A stretch of DNA of 43,278 bases, taken from NCBI RefSeq assembly GCF_002101785.1, contig NZ_LQPJ01000152.1, positions 1 to 43,278 on the forward strand. Reading direction: 5' to 3'. Numbering within the stretch: the stretch's first letter is position 1; each line of letters starts with the position of its first letter. The notes under the pieces were generated by a model. The model was not told where the DNA came from. It searched no databases and was given only the letters and a program-made list of their open reading frames with translations. Below, one piece after another: positions 24,653 to 32,030 of this stretch. Position numbers and translations under genes: made by a program. Source of the DNA: Mycobacterium palustre (lineage in GTDB: Bacteria; Actinomycetota; Actinomycetes; Mycobacteriales; Mycobacteriaceae).

Positions 24653-25723
24653 CTAACCGGGCTCCCGCGCCGCCGATCCGACCGCGTCGCCGAGCGAGGC
24701 GAACCCGCCGTCGTGCAGGCGTCGGGCAATGCCATCGTGAATGTGCTTGGGCCACAAGCCCCCTCCGTAGATGAAGCCCGTGTAGCCCTGCAGCAGCGAC
24801 GCGCCCGCGGTGATCCGCTCCCAGGCGTCGTCGGCGGTCTCGATGCCCCCGACGCTGATCAGCACCAGGCGGTCGCCGACCCGGGCGTAGAGCCGACGCA
24901 GCACCTCGAGCGCGCGGCGCGCCACCGGCGGCCCGGAGATGCCGCCCGGGCCCAGCCGGTCGACGCCGGGTGTGGTTAGGCCCTCCCGCGACACCGTGGT
25001 GTTGGTGGCCACAATCCCCGCCAAGCCCAATTCGACTGCGAGGTCAGCGATCTCGTCGATGTCGGAGTCCGGGACATCCGGCGCGATCTTGACCAGCACC
25101 GGGGTCGACGTCTCTGCCAGCACACCCGACAGGATGGGCCGCAGGGCCTCGACGGCCTGCAGGTCGCGCAGGCCCGGCGTGTTGGGGGAGCTGACGTTGA
25201 CCACCAGATACGACGCCAGCGGGCCGACCAGGCGGGCGCTGGCCCGATAGTCGTCGACCGCGTCGGCGGCCGGCGTGGCCTTCGTCTTGCCGATGTTGAC
25301 CCCGATCGGCACCTCGGGGCGGTGCCGCGCCAGCCGCAGCGCCAGTTCGCCGGCACCGTGGTTGTTGAACCCCATGCGGTTGAGCAGGGCCCGGTCGGCG
25401 GGCAGCCGGAACAGGCGCGGGGCCGGGTTGCCGGGCTGCGGGTGTGCGGTGACGGTCCCGACCTCGGCATAGCCGAAGCCCAACGCGCCCCAGGTCAGCA
25501 GGCCGGCGCCGTCCTTGTCGAAACCGGCGGCCAGCCCGAGCGGCCCGGGGAACCGCACCCCGAACACCGTGCTGGCCAGCACCGGATCGGAAGGTGCAAG
25601 CAGCCGGCGCAGCATCCGCCGCTGCGCGGCGAGGGCCGTGCCGCCGCGCAGCAGGGCGAAAACCAGCGTGTGGATGCGCTCGGGCGGGATCAGAAACAAC
25701 AGCCGGCGTAGCAGCCGGTACAT
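24653..25723 (-). CDS. pyrD: Dihydroorotate dehydrogenase (quinone), class 2
   Basis: Membrane-associated FMN enzyme oxidising dihydroorotate to orotate with quinone, fourth step of UMP synthesis. It has 356 residues from the ATG at 25723. The N-terminal helix (MYRLLRRLLFLIPPERIH) is the membrane-docking extension of class 2 enzymes. The catalytic Ser lies in VVNVSSPNTPGLR, and FMN motifs such as GLAAGFDKDG and VSVGGIE-type strands are present. The ATG overlaps the stop of the upstream DUF5703 gene (TGATG); a GTG one codon earlier is possible. Confidence 0.95.
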   Translation of the reverse strand: MYRLLRRLLFLIPPERIHTLVFALLRGGTALAAQRRMLRRLLAPSDPVLASTVFGVRFPGPLGLAAGFDKDGAGLLTWGALGFGYAEVGTVTAHPQPGNPAPRLFRLPADRALLNRMGFNNHGAGELALRLARHRPEVPIGVNIGKTKATPAADAVDDYRASARLVGPLASYLVVNVSSPNTPGLRDLQAVEALRPILSGVLAETSTPVLVKIAPDVPDSDIDEIADLAVELGLAGIVATNTTVSREGLTTPGVDRLGPGGISGPPVARRALEVLRRLYARVGDRLVLISVGGIETADDAWERITAGASLLQGYTGFIYGGGLWPKHIHDGIARRLHDGGFASLGDAVGSAAREPG

Positions 25724-25977
25724 CACAACTCCGGCTGGTCGGGCCGCCGGCTTTGAGCGCGGGTTTTCTTGCGGCGCAACAGGACCCGTCTACTGCCGTC
25801 GGTGTAGAGGCGCACCCGGGTCAGTTCCCAGCCGCGGTATTCGGCCTCGATGGACAGCCGCGTGGACGCGCTGAGCCGGGTGACCTCCGGCGGCAGCCGT
25901 AGCGGGATCCACTCGTAGTCGTCGGACATCTCGGTGTCCCAACCCGCCGGCAGCCGGCTCCAGCGCGCCGCGGTCAA
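25723..25977 (-). CDS. DUF5703 family small protein
   Basis: 84 residues if it starts at the TTG at 25977 (overlapping the lppL stop as TTGA), or 68 from the ATG at 25929. The core YEWIPLRLPPEVTRLSA and EAEYRGWELTRVRLYTDGSRRVLLRRK matches the actinobacterial DUF5703 family, a small alpha/beta protein of unknown function. It is squeezed between lppL and pyrD with overlaps at both ends, so it is part of that operon and coupled to pyrD translation. Confidence 0.75.
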   Translation of the reverse strand: MTAARWSRLPAGWDTEMSDDYEWIPLRLPPEVTRLSASTRLSIEAEYRGWELTRVRLYTDGSRRVLLRRKKTRAQSRRPDQPEL

Positions 25978-27050
25978 CGCCCACCCGCCGCGTGCTCGAC
26001 GATCTGAACGCCCGCACCCGACCCCGACACCACGTACAAGGTGTCCGACGCTTCGTCAAAGGCCAGCGAGTTGGGTTGCTGCACGGTTGGGTATCGCACC
26101 CTTTCGACGGGGATTCCGGTTGACAGATCGTAACCAATGACCGTGTTCGCACCGGTCTGGGACACCCAGGCGAGCTCGCGCGATCCGGCCAGGCCGTAGG
26201 GGGCCTGCCGCACCGGGAATGCCTGACGCAGGATCAGCGGGTCGACGCCGTAGACCAGCAGCTGGCCCCCGCGGGTGTCGGCGACCAGCACCCGGTTCAG
26301 GGGATCCGCCGCCAGGGTGGTCGCACCCTCTCCGGCGCGCAGCGCCTGTTCGACGCGCCCGTTCGGCCCGATCGTCGTCACCGAGGTTTGGCCGCGGTCC
26401 AGCACGACGGTCGTATCTCCTTGCGCGGCAATGCTATCCACGCGCGCGAAGATCTTGTTCCGGCTGCCGATGGTGGCGGTCTTAATCGTCTCGGGTGTCC
26501 GCGAGGCAAGGGTGTAGACGGCACCGTCGTCGCTGCCCAGCACCAGCGTCCCGTCGGCGCGGTGCGCGATCGCGGTGAAATCGGTCTGCTGGGCGTTGGC
26601 GACCGGTACCCGCGTCGCGCGGCCGGCGGACAGGTCGACGGCAAAATAGCCGCCGCGGGTGGCCAGGAAGGCCGTGCCGCGGCCGTCGCCGGTCAGCGCG
26701 GTCGCCGGGCCGGGCAGGGCGATCACGCGCGGCGCGGCGTGCGAGTCAGCGAACTCGGCGAGGCTGGCCGGCGCTTGCGCGTCGGCGCCGGGGGACAACA
26801 CGGCAAGCTGGCGGGTGCTGGCGTCGAAGATCGCCGCTGCGGGCTGGCCCGCCAGGGGCCGCACCACGCCGGCCGGGCGCTGCGCCGCCGGAGGTGACTG
26901 GGCGGCCCGCGCCGGCTCGATCGTGGGCGGGGCGCCACTGAGCGGATTCCGGGAGCCCCCTGCACAACCGCCGATCAGCGCCAGCAAAGGCAGCACCGCC
27001 ACGACGGACGCGAGAAGTGCTTTTTTGTCGCGCCCACGTTGGTTCAGCAA
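25974..27050 (-). CDS. lppL: Lipoprotein LppL, beta-propeller type
   Basis: 358 residues from the TTG at 27050, with GGGAGAA at 27054-27060 as ribosome binding site; this equals the length I recall for M. tuberculosis LppL. A lipoprotein signal peptide (LNQRGRDKKALLASVVAVLPLLAL) ends in lipobox IGGC. The mature protein is a run of NHL/YVTN-like beta strands (LAFDEASDTLYVVSG, AADPLNRVLVADTRGG) typical of a propeller. Its function is not known. An ATG at 27119 would add 23 residues but puts a non-hydrophobic stretch before the signal. The open frame continuing to 29048 is a shadow. Confidence 0.85.
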   Translation of the reverse strand: MLNQRGRDKKALLASVVAVLPLLALIGGCAGGSRNPLSGAPPTIEPARAAQSPPAAQRPAGVVRPLAGQPAAAIFDASTRQLAVLSPGADAQAPASLAEFADSHAAPRVIALPGPATALTGDGRGTAFLATRGGYFAVDLSAGRATRVPVANAQQTDFTAIAHRADGTLVLGSDDGAVYTLASRTPETIKTATIGSRNKIFARVDSIAAQGDTTVVLDRGQTSVTTIGPNGRVEQALRAGEGATTLAADPLNRVLVADTRGGQLLVYGVDPLILRQAFPVRQAPYGLAGSRELAWVSQTGANTVIGYDLSTGIPVERVRYPTVQQPNSLAFDEASDTLYVVSGSGAGVQIVEHAAGGR

Positions 27051-27161
27051 CGATTCTCCCTGGCGGTGTCGAATAAAAGCCGTCGAGTGAAAGTCGAATT
27101 CTAAGGAACGGTTTCGCATCCAAGATGGCCAAGTTGCCTGTATCCGGTCGCGCTGGAGAGG

Positions 27162-27167
27162 TATGGT
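27162..27167 (+). promoter_or_regulatory. TATGGT -10 box, leaderless-type spacing
   Basis: TATGGT ends six bases before the ATG at 27174, so transcription would start on the A of the start codon. No Shine-Dalgarno sequence is present. This is the geometry of mycobacterial leaderless genes. Confidence 0.6.
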
Positions 27168-27173
27168 CGCGTC

Positions 27174-27476
27174 ATGACCGTCACCGCTGACCGGCATACC
27201 GCAGCTACAGAGTTTGCTGTCGAGGACCTCACGACAGGCATCTTCGCCAGCGGGTACGGACAAGTCGGTGATGGACGCAGTTTTTCGTTTCACATCGAGC
27301 ATCGCTCGCTCGTCGTCGAGATTTACCGCCCGCGCCTGAATGGGCCGGTTCCACAGGCCGAAGACGTCGTCGCCAGGGCGGTCCGCAGCCTGGTCGACCT
27401 CGATCTCACCGACGAGCGCAGCCTGACCGCGGCGGTCCGCGACTCGGTCGCCCACGCGGTCTCCGTCCACCGCTAA
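27174..27476 (+). CDS. Conserved hypothetical protein (Rv2137c type)
   Basis: 100 residues, cytoplasmic, no recognised domain. A beta-rich N-terminal half (FSFHIEHRSLVVEIYRPR) precedes a helical C-terminal half. In the remembered M. tuberculosis order the homologue is followed by uppP (Rv2136c) and then the histidine phosphatase; here the phosphatase follows directly. Divergent from lppL, from which it is separated by 123 bases. Confidence 0.75.
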   Translation: MTVTADRHTAATEFAVEDLTTGIFASGYGQVGDGRSFSFHIEHRSLVVEIYRPRLNGPVPQAEDVVARAVRSLVDLDLTDERSLTAAVRDSVAHAVSVHR

Positions 27477-27506
27477 TCGGCCTCCGTCCCCACCGCCCGG
27501 ACCGGG

Positions 27507-27512
27507 TACGGT
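27507..27512 (+). promoter_or_regulatory. TACGGT -10 box before a micro-ORF and the phosphatase gene
   Basis: TACGGT ends seven bases before GTG at 27520, which opens a seven-codon ORF. The phosphatase ATG itself (27540) has no ribosome binding site, so a transcript starting near 27519-27520 would be read first through this GTG. Confidence 0.45.
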
Positions 27513-27519
27513 CGTCGTC

Positions 27520-27543
27520 GTGACTGCGGTTCCGGCGCGATGA
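27520..27543 (+). CDS. Putative leaderless micro-ORF (MTAVPAR)
   Basis: GTG ACT GCG GTT CCG GCG CGA TGA. The stop overlaps the phosphatase start as ATGA. With a -10 box at the right distance and no Shine-Dalgarno before the phosphatase, it could deliver ribosomes to the downstream start by termination-reinitiation. It is too short to judge by coding statistics; the call is inference. Confidence 0.3.
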   Translation: MTAVPAR

Positions 27544-28319
27544 CCGTCATCCTGTTGCGGCATGGCCGCTCCACCTCGAACACCGCCGGGATCCTGGCCG
27601 GGCGTTCCGAGGGCGTCGACCTCGACGACAAGGGCCGCGAGCAGGCCGCCGGGCTGATCGATCGGATCGGCGATCTGGCGATCCGGGCGGTGGTCACCTC
27701 GCCGCTGCTGCGCTGCCGGCGCACGGTCGAGCCGCTGGCCGAGGCGCTGTGCCTCGAGCCGCTGATCGACGACCGGCTGGCCGAAGTGGACTACGGGGAG
27801 TGGACGGGCCGCAAGATCGGCGAGCTGACGAAGGAGCCGTTGTGGGGGGTCGTCCAGGCCCACCCCAGTGCGGCGGTGTTCCCCGGCGGCGAGGGCCTCG
27901 CGCAGGTGCAGGCGCGCGCCGTGGCCGCCGTGCGCGAACACGACCGACGACTGGCCGAACAGCACGGCGGCGACGCGCTCTGGGTGGCCTGCACCCACGG
28001 GGACGTCATCAAGTCCGTCGTCGCCGACGCCTACGGCATGCACCTCGACGGGTTCCAGCGGGTCACCGCGGACCCGGGGTCGGTCAGCGTCATCCGATAC
28101 ACCCCGTTGCGCCCGTTCGTGTTGCACGTCAACCACACCGGTGCGCGGCTGGCGGCCGCGCTGCGCGCCGGGCCACCGCCCAAGGACGAGCGCAAGGACG
28201 AGCGCACGGACCAGTCCACCGACGGACAGGCTCAGCGTGAGCCGAAGGACGAGGCGAAAACCCCGCCGGCGGAAGCGGTGCCGTCCGGCGACGCGGTGGT
28301 CGGCGGATCGACTGATTAA
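27540..28319 (+). CDS. Histidine phosphatase family protein (phosphoglycerate mutase-like)
   Basis: 259 residues. The catalytic RHGRSTSN motif (His8) is at the N-terminus; LLRCRRTVEPLAEAL, DYGEWTGRK and the second histidine in ACTHGDVIKSV complete the branch-1 histidine phosphatase site. It is probably a phosphatase, not a mutase; the substrate is unknown. The last 45 residues are a charged tail (Lys/Asp/Glu/Pro) with an in-frame 12-base duplication (KDER twice, 28182-28205). It belongs to a conserved actinobacterial cluster with DUF3090 and SCO1664-type genes, followed by mshC. Confidence 0.85.
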   Translation: MTVILLRHGRSTSNTAGILAGRSEGVDLDDKGREQAAGLIDRIGDLAIRAVVTSPLLRCRRTVEPLAEALCLEPLIDDRLAEVDYGEWTGRKIGELTKEPLWGVVQAHPSAAVFPGGEGLAQVQARAVAAVREHDRRLAEQHGGDALWVACTHGDVIKSVVADAYGMHLDGFQRVTADPGSVSVIRYTPLRPFVLHVNHTGARLAAALRAGPPPKDERKDERTDQSTDGQAQREPKDEAKTPPAEAVPSGDAVVGGSTD

Positions 28320-28382
28320 TTCCGCTGAGGGCGGGCAATCGAATCGCACGGCGACGGCAACAGCCGGTATTTTGGAGGTGCC

Positions 28383-28970
28383 ATGGCCCGCGCAATTCAT
28401 GTCTTTCGCACACCCGACCGCTTCGTGGCCGGGACCGTTGGGCAGCCCGGCAACCGCACCTTCTACATCCAGGCGGTGGGCGACTCCCGGGTGGTGTCCG
28501 TGGTCCTGGAGAAGCAACAGGTCGCGGTGCTCGCCGAACGCATCGGTGCGCTGCTGCTCGAGGTGAACCGCAGGTTCGGCACGCCCGTGCCGCCCGAGCC
28601 CGCCGAGGTCGAGGACCTCAACCCGTTGATCACACCGGTCGATGCGGCGTTTCGGGTCGGCACGATGGGGCTCGGCTGGGATTCGGAGGCCCAGACCGTG
28701 GTGGTCGAGTTGCTGGCGGTCACCGACGCCGAGTTCGACGCCTCGGTGGTGCTCGACGACACCGAGGAGGGCCCAGACGCGGTGCGGGTGTTCTTGACGC
28801 CGGAGTCGGCGCGGCAGTTCGCCACCCGCTCCAACCGCGTCATCTCGGCCGGGCGTCCGCCGTGCCCGCTGTGCGACGAACCGTTGGATCCCGAGGGCCA
28901 CATCTGCGCCCGCACCAACGGCTATAGGCGCAGCGCGCTGCTCGGGCCCGACGATGACGCCGAGGAATAG
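28383..28970 (+). CDS. DUF3090 family protein
   Basis: 195 residues of the actinobacterial DUF3090 (YjbR-unrelated) family. The N-terminus has the strand-rich FVAGTVGQPGNRTFYIQA; a QVAVLAERIGALLLEV helix follows. The C-terminus ends in a likely zinc knuckle, CPLCDEPLDPEGHICAR, in which two Cys, a His and a Cys could bind one metal. Function unknown. GGAGG at 28374-28378 sets the ATG. The last 17 bases overlap the start of the kinase-like gene, so the two proteins are probably made in fixed ratio. Confidence 0.85.
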   Translation: MARAIHVFRTPDRFVAGTVGQPGNRTFYIQAVGDSRVVSVVLEKQQVAVLAERIGALLLEVNRRFGTPVPPEPAEVEDLNPLITPVDAAFRVGTMGLGWDSEAQTVVVELLAVTDAEFDASVVLDDTEEGPDAVRVFLTPESARQFATRSNRVISAGRPPCPLCDEPLDPEGHICARTNGYRRSALLGPDDDAEE

Positions 28971-29778
28971 CGGGGCTGACGAGCGCGAGGTGTTGCGGGA
29001 CGGCGAGCTGACAGTCCTCGGACGCATCCGCTCGGCCAGCAACGCCACCTTCTTGTGCGAGTCGACGCTCGGCGAATCCAGCGTGCACTGCGTTTACAAG
29101 CCGGTTTCCGGTGAAGCGCCGCTGTGGGACTTTCCCGACGGGACGCTGGCCGGCCGCGAGCTTGGCGCCTACCTGGTGTCGACGCAGCTGCGGTGGAACA
29201 TTGTGCCCTACACCGTGATTCGCGACGGGCCGGCTGGTCCCGGGATGCTGCAGCTGTGGGTGCAGCAGCCCGGGGACGCGGCCGATTGTGATCCGCGGCC
29301 GGGCCCGGATCTGGTCGACCTGTTTCCCGCCAACAAGTTGCAGCCGGGCTACCTGCCCGTGCTGCGCGCCTACGACTACGCCGGCGACGAGGTCATCCTG
29401 ATGCACGCCGACGACGCGCGGCTGCGGCGGATGGCGGTGTTCGACATCTTGGTCAACAACGCCGACCGCAAGGGTGGCCACATCCTGTTCGGCGTCGACG
29501 GCCAGGTGTACGGCGTCGACCACGGCGTGTGCCTGCACGTGGAGAACAAGCTGCGCACCGTGCTGTGGGGCTGGGCCGGTAAGCCGATCGACGACGAGAC
29601 CTGCGAGGCGGTGGCCGGGCTCGCCGAGGCCCTCACCGGGGAGCTCGGCGACGAGCTGGCCGGGCACATCACGCGCGCCGAGGTCGCGGCGCTGCGCCGC
29701 CGCGCGTACGCGCTGCTGGCCAATCCGGTCATGCCCGGGCCCAACCGGCACCGGCCCATCCCGTGGCCGGCGTTTTAG
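28954..29778 (+). CDS. SCO1664 family protein, PI3/4-kinase-like fold
   Basis: 274 residues. The nucleotide-binding Lys lies in HCVYKPVSGE (about residue 50), with a conserved RELGAYLVS helix. The catalytic loop RMAVFDILVNNADRKGGHILF and the metal-binding VYGVDHG correspond to the DRxxxN and DFG-like segments of PI3/4-kinase-like and HipA-like enzymes. The usual Asn of the loop is His here. Whether it phosphorylates protein, lipid or small molecule, or adenylylates, is unknown. It overlaps DUF3090 by 17 bases and precedes cysQ and mshC. Confidence 0.8.
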   Translation: MTPRNSGADEREVLRDGELTVLGRIRSASNATFLCESTLGESSVHCVYKPVSGEAPLWDFPDGTLAGRELGAYLVSTQLRWNIVPYTVIRDGPAGPGMLQLWVQQPGDAADCDPRPGPDLVDLFPANKLQPGYLPVLRAYDYAGDEVILMHADDARLRRMAVFDILVNNADRKGGHILFGVDGQVYGVDHGVCLHVENKLRTVLWGWAGKPIDDETCEAVAGLAEALTGELGDELAGHITRAEVAALRRRAYALLANPVMPGPNRHRPIPWPAF

Positions 29779-29907
29779 CGGCGATCGCAAGCGCGGCGGA
29801 GCCGGGCGCAGCGGGTCGGCGCGTGGGGGTTGTGCGGCGATCGCAAGCGCGGCGGAGCCGGGCGCAGCGGGTCGGCGCGTGGGGGTTGAGCGGCGATCGC
29901 AAGCGGG
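29778..29907 (+). repeat. 56-bp tandem repeat (2.3 copies), MIRU/VNTR-like
   Basis: Two nearly identical 56-base units start at 29778 and 29834, and a truncated third at 29890; each begins GCGGCGATCGCAAGCG. The first unit starts on the last base of the kinase-like gene's stop codon. Size, GC content and location between two co-oriented genes resemble mycobacterial interspersed repetitive units. Fifty-six is not a multiple of three, so no frame is kept across copies. Confidence 0.92.
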
Positions 29908-29921
29908 CCGGGTCCGTCGGG

Positions 29922-29927
29922 GATACT
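29922..29927 (+). promoter_or_regulatory. GATACT -10 box before cysQ
   Basis: GATACT ends six bases before the GTG at 29934, in the leaderless geometry. It lies immediately after the 56-base repeat array, so repeat number could set the distance from the upstream gene but not from cysQ. Confidence 0.45.
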
Positions 29928-29933
29928 GAACCG

Positions 29934-30722
29934 GTGACGTCGGCCGCGGATGAGATGAGCGATGCCGCGTTGGCCGCCGATCTCGCCGCGGAGGCGGGGG
30001 AGTTGCTGCTTAAGGTGCGCGAGGAGATCGGCTTCGGCCACCCGTGGGCGCTGGGCGACGCCGGTGACAGCCTGGCCAACGCGCTGATCCTGAAGCGGCT
30101 GCGGGAAGCGCGGCCCGCCGATGCGGTGCTCAGCGAGGAGGCCCACGACGACCTGTCCCGGCTGAACCACGACCGCGTCTGGATCATCGACCCACTGGAC
30201 GGCACCCGCGAGTTCTCCACGCCGGGCCGCGACGACTGGGCGGTCCACATCGCGCTGTGGCAGCGCCCGACCGACGGCCAGCGCGAGATCACCGACGCGG
30301 CCGTATCGCTGCCGGCCCGCGGCAACACCGTCTACCGCAGCGACACCGTGAGCGACGGCGCCGCACGCGTCGGCGTGCCGCACACGTTCCGGATCGCCGT
30401 CAGCGCCACCCGGCCACCGGCGGTGCTGCACCGCATGCGGCAGCGGCTTCCAATTCAGCCGGTGGCGATCGGCTCGGCGGGCGCCAAGGCGATGGCGATC
30501 ATCGACGGGGACGTCGACGCCTACGTGCACGCCGGCGGCCAGTGGGAATGGGATTCGGCGGCCCCGGCCGGGGTGGTGATGGCCGCGGGCATGCACGCGT
30601 CGCGGCTGGACGGTTCGCCGCTGCGCTACAACCAGCTTGACCCGTACCTGCCCGACTTCGTGATGTGCCGGGCCGAGCTGGCGCCCATCCTGCTCGAGGC
30701 CATCCGCCAGGAATTTCGCTGA
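29934..30722 (+). CDS. cysQ: 3'-phosphoadenosine 5'-phosphate phosphatase CysQ
   Basis: Mg-dependent, Li-sensitive family phosphatase that converts PAP to AMP (and PAPS to APS), controlling the sulfate assimilation pool; mycobacterial CysQ also acts on inositol phosphate and fructose bisphosphate. It has 262 residues. Metal motifs SEEAHDD, DPLDGTREF and WEWDSAAPAGV are complete. The GTG at 29934 gives the length and start of the M. tuberculosis homologue; the in-frame extension to 29763 runs through the 56-base repeats and was rejected. It precedes mshC by 26 bases. Confidence 0.9.
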   Translation: MTSAADEMSDAALAADLAAEAGELLLKVREEIGFGHPWALGDAGDSLANALILKRLREARPADAVLSEEAHDDLSRLNHDRVWIIDPLDGTREFSTPGRDDWAVHIALWQRPTDGQREITDAAVSLPARGNTVYRSDTVSDGAARVGVPHTFRIAVSATRPPAVLHRMRQRLPIQPVAIGSAGAKAMAIIDGDVDAYVHAGGQWEWDSAAPAGVVMAAGMHASRLDGSPLRYNQLDPYLPDFVMCRAELAPILLEAIRQEFR

Positions 30723-30735
30723 TCCCGCCCGCGTT

Positions 30736-30741
30736 TAGAGT
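30736..30741 (+). promoter_or_regulatory. TAGAGT -10 box before mshC
   Basis: TAGAGT ends seven bases before the mshC ATG (30749). There is no Shine-Dalgarno sequence, so mshC may have its own leaderless transcript as well as read-through from cysQ. Confidence 0.4.
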
Positions 30742-30748
30742 CGACGTT

Positions 30749-31984
30749 ATGCGGTCCTGGTCTTGTGCGGACGTGCCGGCGGTGCCGGGACGCGGCCCCG
30801 AGTTGCGGCTGTATGACACCTCCGACCGGCAGGTGCGCCCGGTGGCGGCCGGCCGGAAGGCCACGATGTACGTCTGCGGGATCACCCCCTACGACGCCAC
30901 CCACCTCGGTCATGCGGCCACCTACCTGGCCTTCGACCTGGTCCACCGGCAGTGGCTGGACCTCGGCCACGACGTCCACTATGTGCAGAACGTCACCGAC
31001 GTCGACGATCCGCTGTTGGAGCGCGCCGCGCGCGACGGCGTCGACTGGCGCGACCTCGCCGAGCGCGAGGTCGCCCTGTTCCGCGAGGACATGGCGGCGC
31101 TGCGGGTCCTGCCGCCGCGCGAGTACGTCGGGGCGACGGAGGCCATCGCCGAGGTGGTCGAATTGGTCGAGAAGATGTTGGCGTCGGGGGCCGCCTATGC
31201 CGTCGAGGACGAGTACCCGGACGTGTACTACCGGGCCGACGCGACGCCACAATTCGGCTACGAGTCCGGCTACGACCGCGACACCATGCTGCGGCTGTTC
31301 GCCGAGCGCGGCGGCGACCCCGACCGCCCGGGCAAGACCGACGAGCTCGACGCCCTGCTGTGGCGGGCGGCGCGGCCCGGCGAGCCGAGCTGGCCCTCGC
31401 CGTTCGGCCCGGGCCGGCCCGGCTGGCACGTCGAGTGCGCCGCGATCGCGCTCAGCCGCATCGGCAGCGGTTTGGACATCCAGGGCGGGGGCAGCGACCT
31501 GATCTTTCCGCACCACGAATTCACCGCCGCGCACGCCGAATGTGTCCGCGGGGAGCGCAGATTCGCCCGGCATTACGTGCACGCAGGGATGATCGGCTGG
31601 GACGGGCACAAGATGTCCAAGAGCCGCGGCAACCTGGTTTTGGTGTCGGCGCTGCGCGCGCAGGGAGTCGAGCCGACCGCCATTCGGCTCGGCCTGCTGG
31701 CCGGCCACTACCGCGCCGACCGGTTCTGGAGCCAACAGGTGCTCGACGAGGCGATCGCCCGGCTGCGGCGCTGGCGCGCCGCGACCGCCCTGCCCGCCGG
31801 CCCGGACGCCACCGATGTCATCGCCCGGGTGCGCCAATACCTGGCCGACGATCTGGACACGCCCAAAGCGCTTGCGGCCCTTGACGGTTGGTCCACCGAC
31901 GCCCTGGAGTACGGCGGCCACGACGCCGGGTCGCCGGCGCTGGTGGCGACCGTCGTGGATGCGCTGCTGGGAGTCGAGCTTTAG
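30749..31984 (+). CDS. mshC: Mycothiol ligase MshC (Cys:GlcN-Ins ligase)
   Basis: ATP-dependent ligase that joins L-cysteine to GlcN-inositol, the penultimate step of mycothiol synthesis. It has 411 residues and is a homologue of class I cysteinyl-tRNA synthetase without the tRNA-binding tail. Cys43 in YVCGITPYD is the zinc ligand. HLGH at 52-55 and KMSKS (around residue 287) are the two nucleotide motifs. The ATG at 30749 gives the expected length; upstream in-frame sequence overlaps cysQ. cysQ next door ties cysteine supply to the thiol pathway. Confidence 0.95.
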   Translation: MRSWSCADVPAVPGRGPELRLYDTSDRQVRPVAAGRKATMYVCGITPYDATHLGHAATYLAFDLVHRQWLDLGHDVHYVQNVTDVDDPLLERAARDGVDWRDLAEREVALFREDMAALRVLPPREYVGATEAIAEVVELVEKMLASGAAYAVEDEYPDVYYRADATPQFGYESGYDRDTMLRLFAERGGDPDRPGKTDELDALLWRAARPGEPSWPSPFGPGRPGWHVECAAIALSRIGSGLDIQGGGSDLIFPHHEFTAAHAECVRGERRFARHYVHAGMIGWDGHKMSKSRGNLVLVSALRAQGVEPTAIRLGLLAGHYRADRFWSQQVLDEAIARLRRWRAATALPAGPDATDVIARVRQYLADDLDTPKALAALDGWSTDALEYGGHDAGSPALVATVVDALLGVEL

Positions 31985-32017
31985 GAGCGCTCCTTCGACG
32001 CCGTCGAACCGGAGGGG

Positions 32018-32023
32018 TACGTT
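32018..32023 (+). promoter_or_regulatory. TACGTT -10 box before the SDR gene
   Basis: TACGTT ends seven bases before the ATG at 32031. GGAGGGG at 32011-32017 lies 13 bases before the ATG, too far for a normal Shine-Dalgarno. A transcript starting near the ATG is therefore plausible. Confidence 0.35.
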
Positions 32024-32030
32024 CGCGGCC

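Noticed and set aside
27051..29048. Continuation of the lppL frame upstream to 29048 on the - strand
   Set aside because: It lies opposite three clearly coding + strand genes, and the signal peptide with its ribosome binding site fixes the lppL start at 27050.
29763..29933. cysQ extension through the 56-base repeats
   Set aside because: The repeat length is not a multiple of three, so each copy is read in a different frame, and the known CysQ N-terminus matches a start at 29934.
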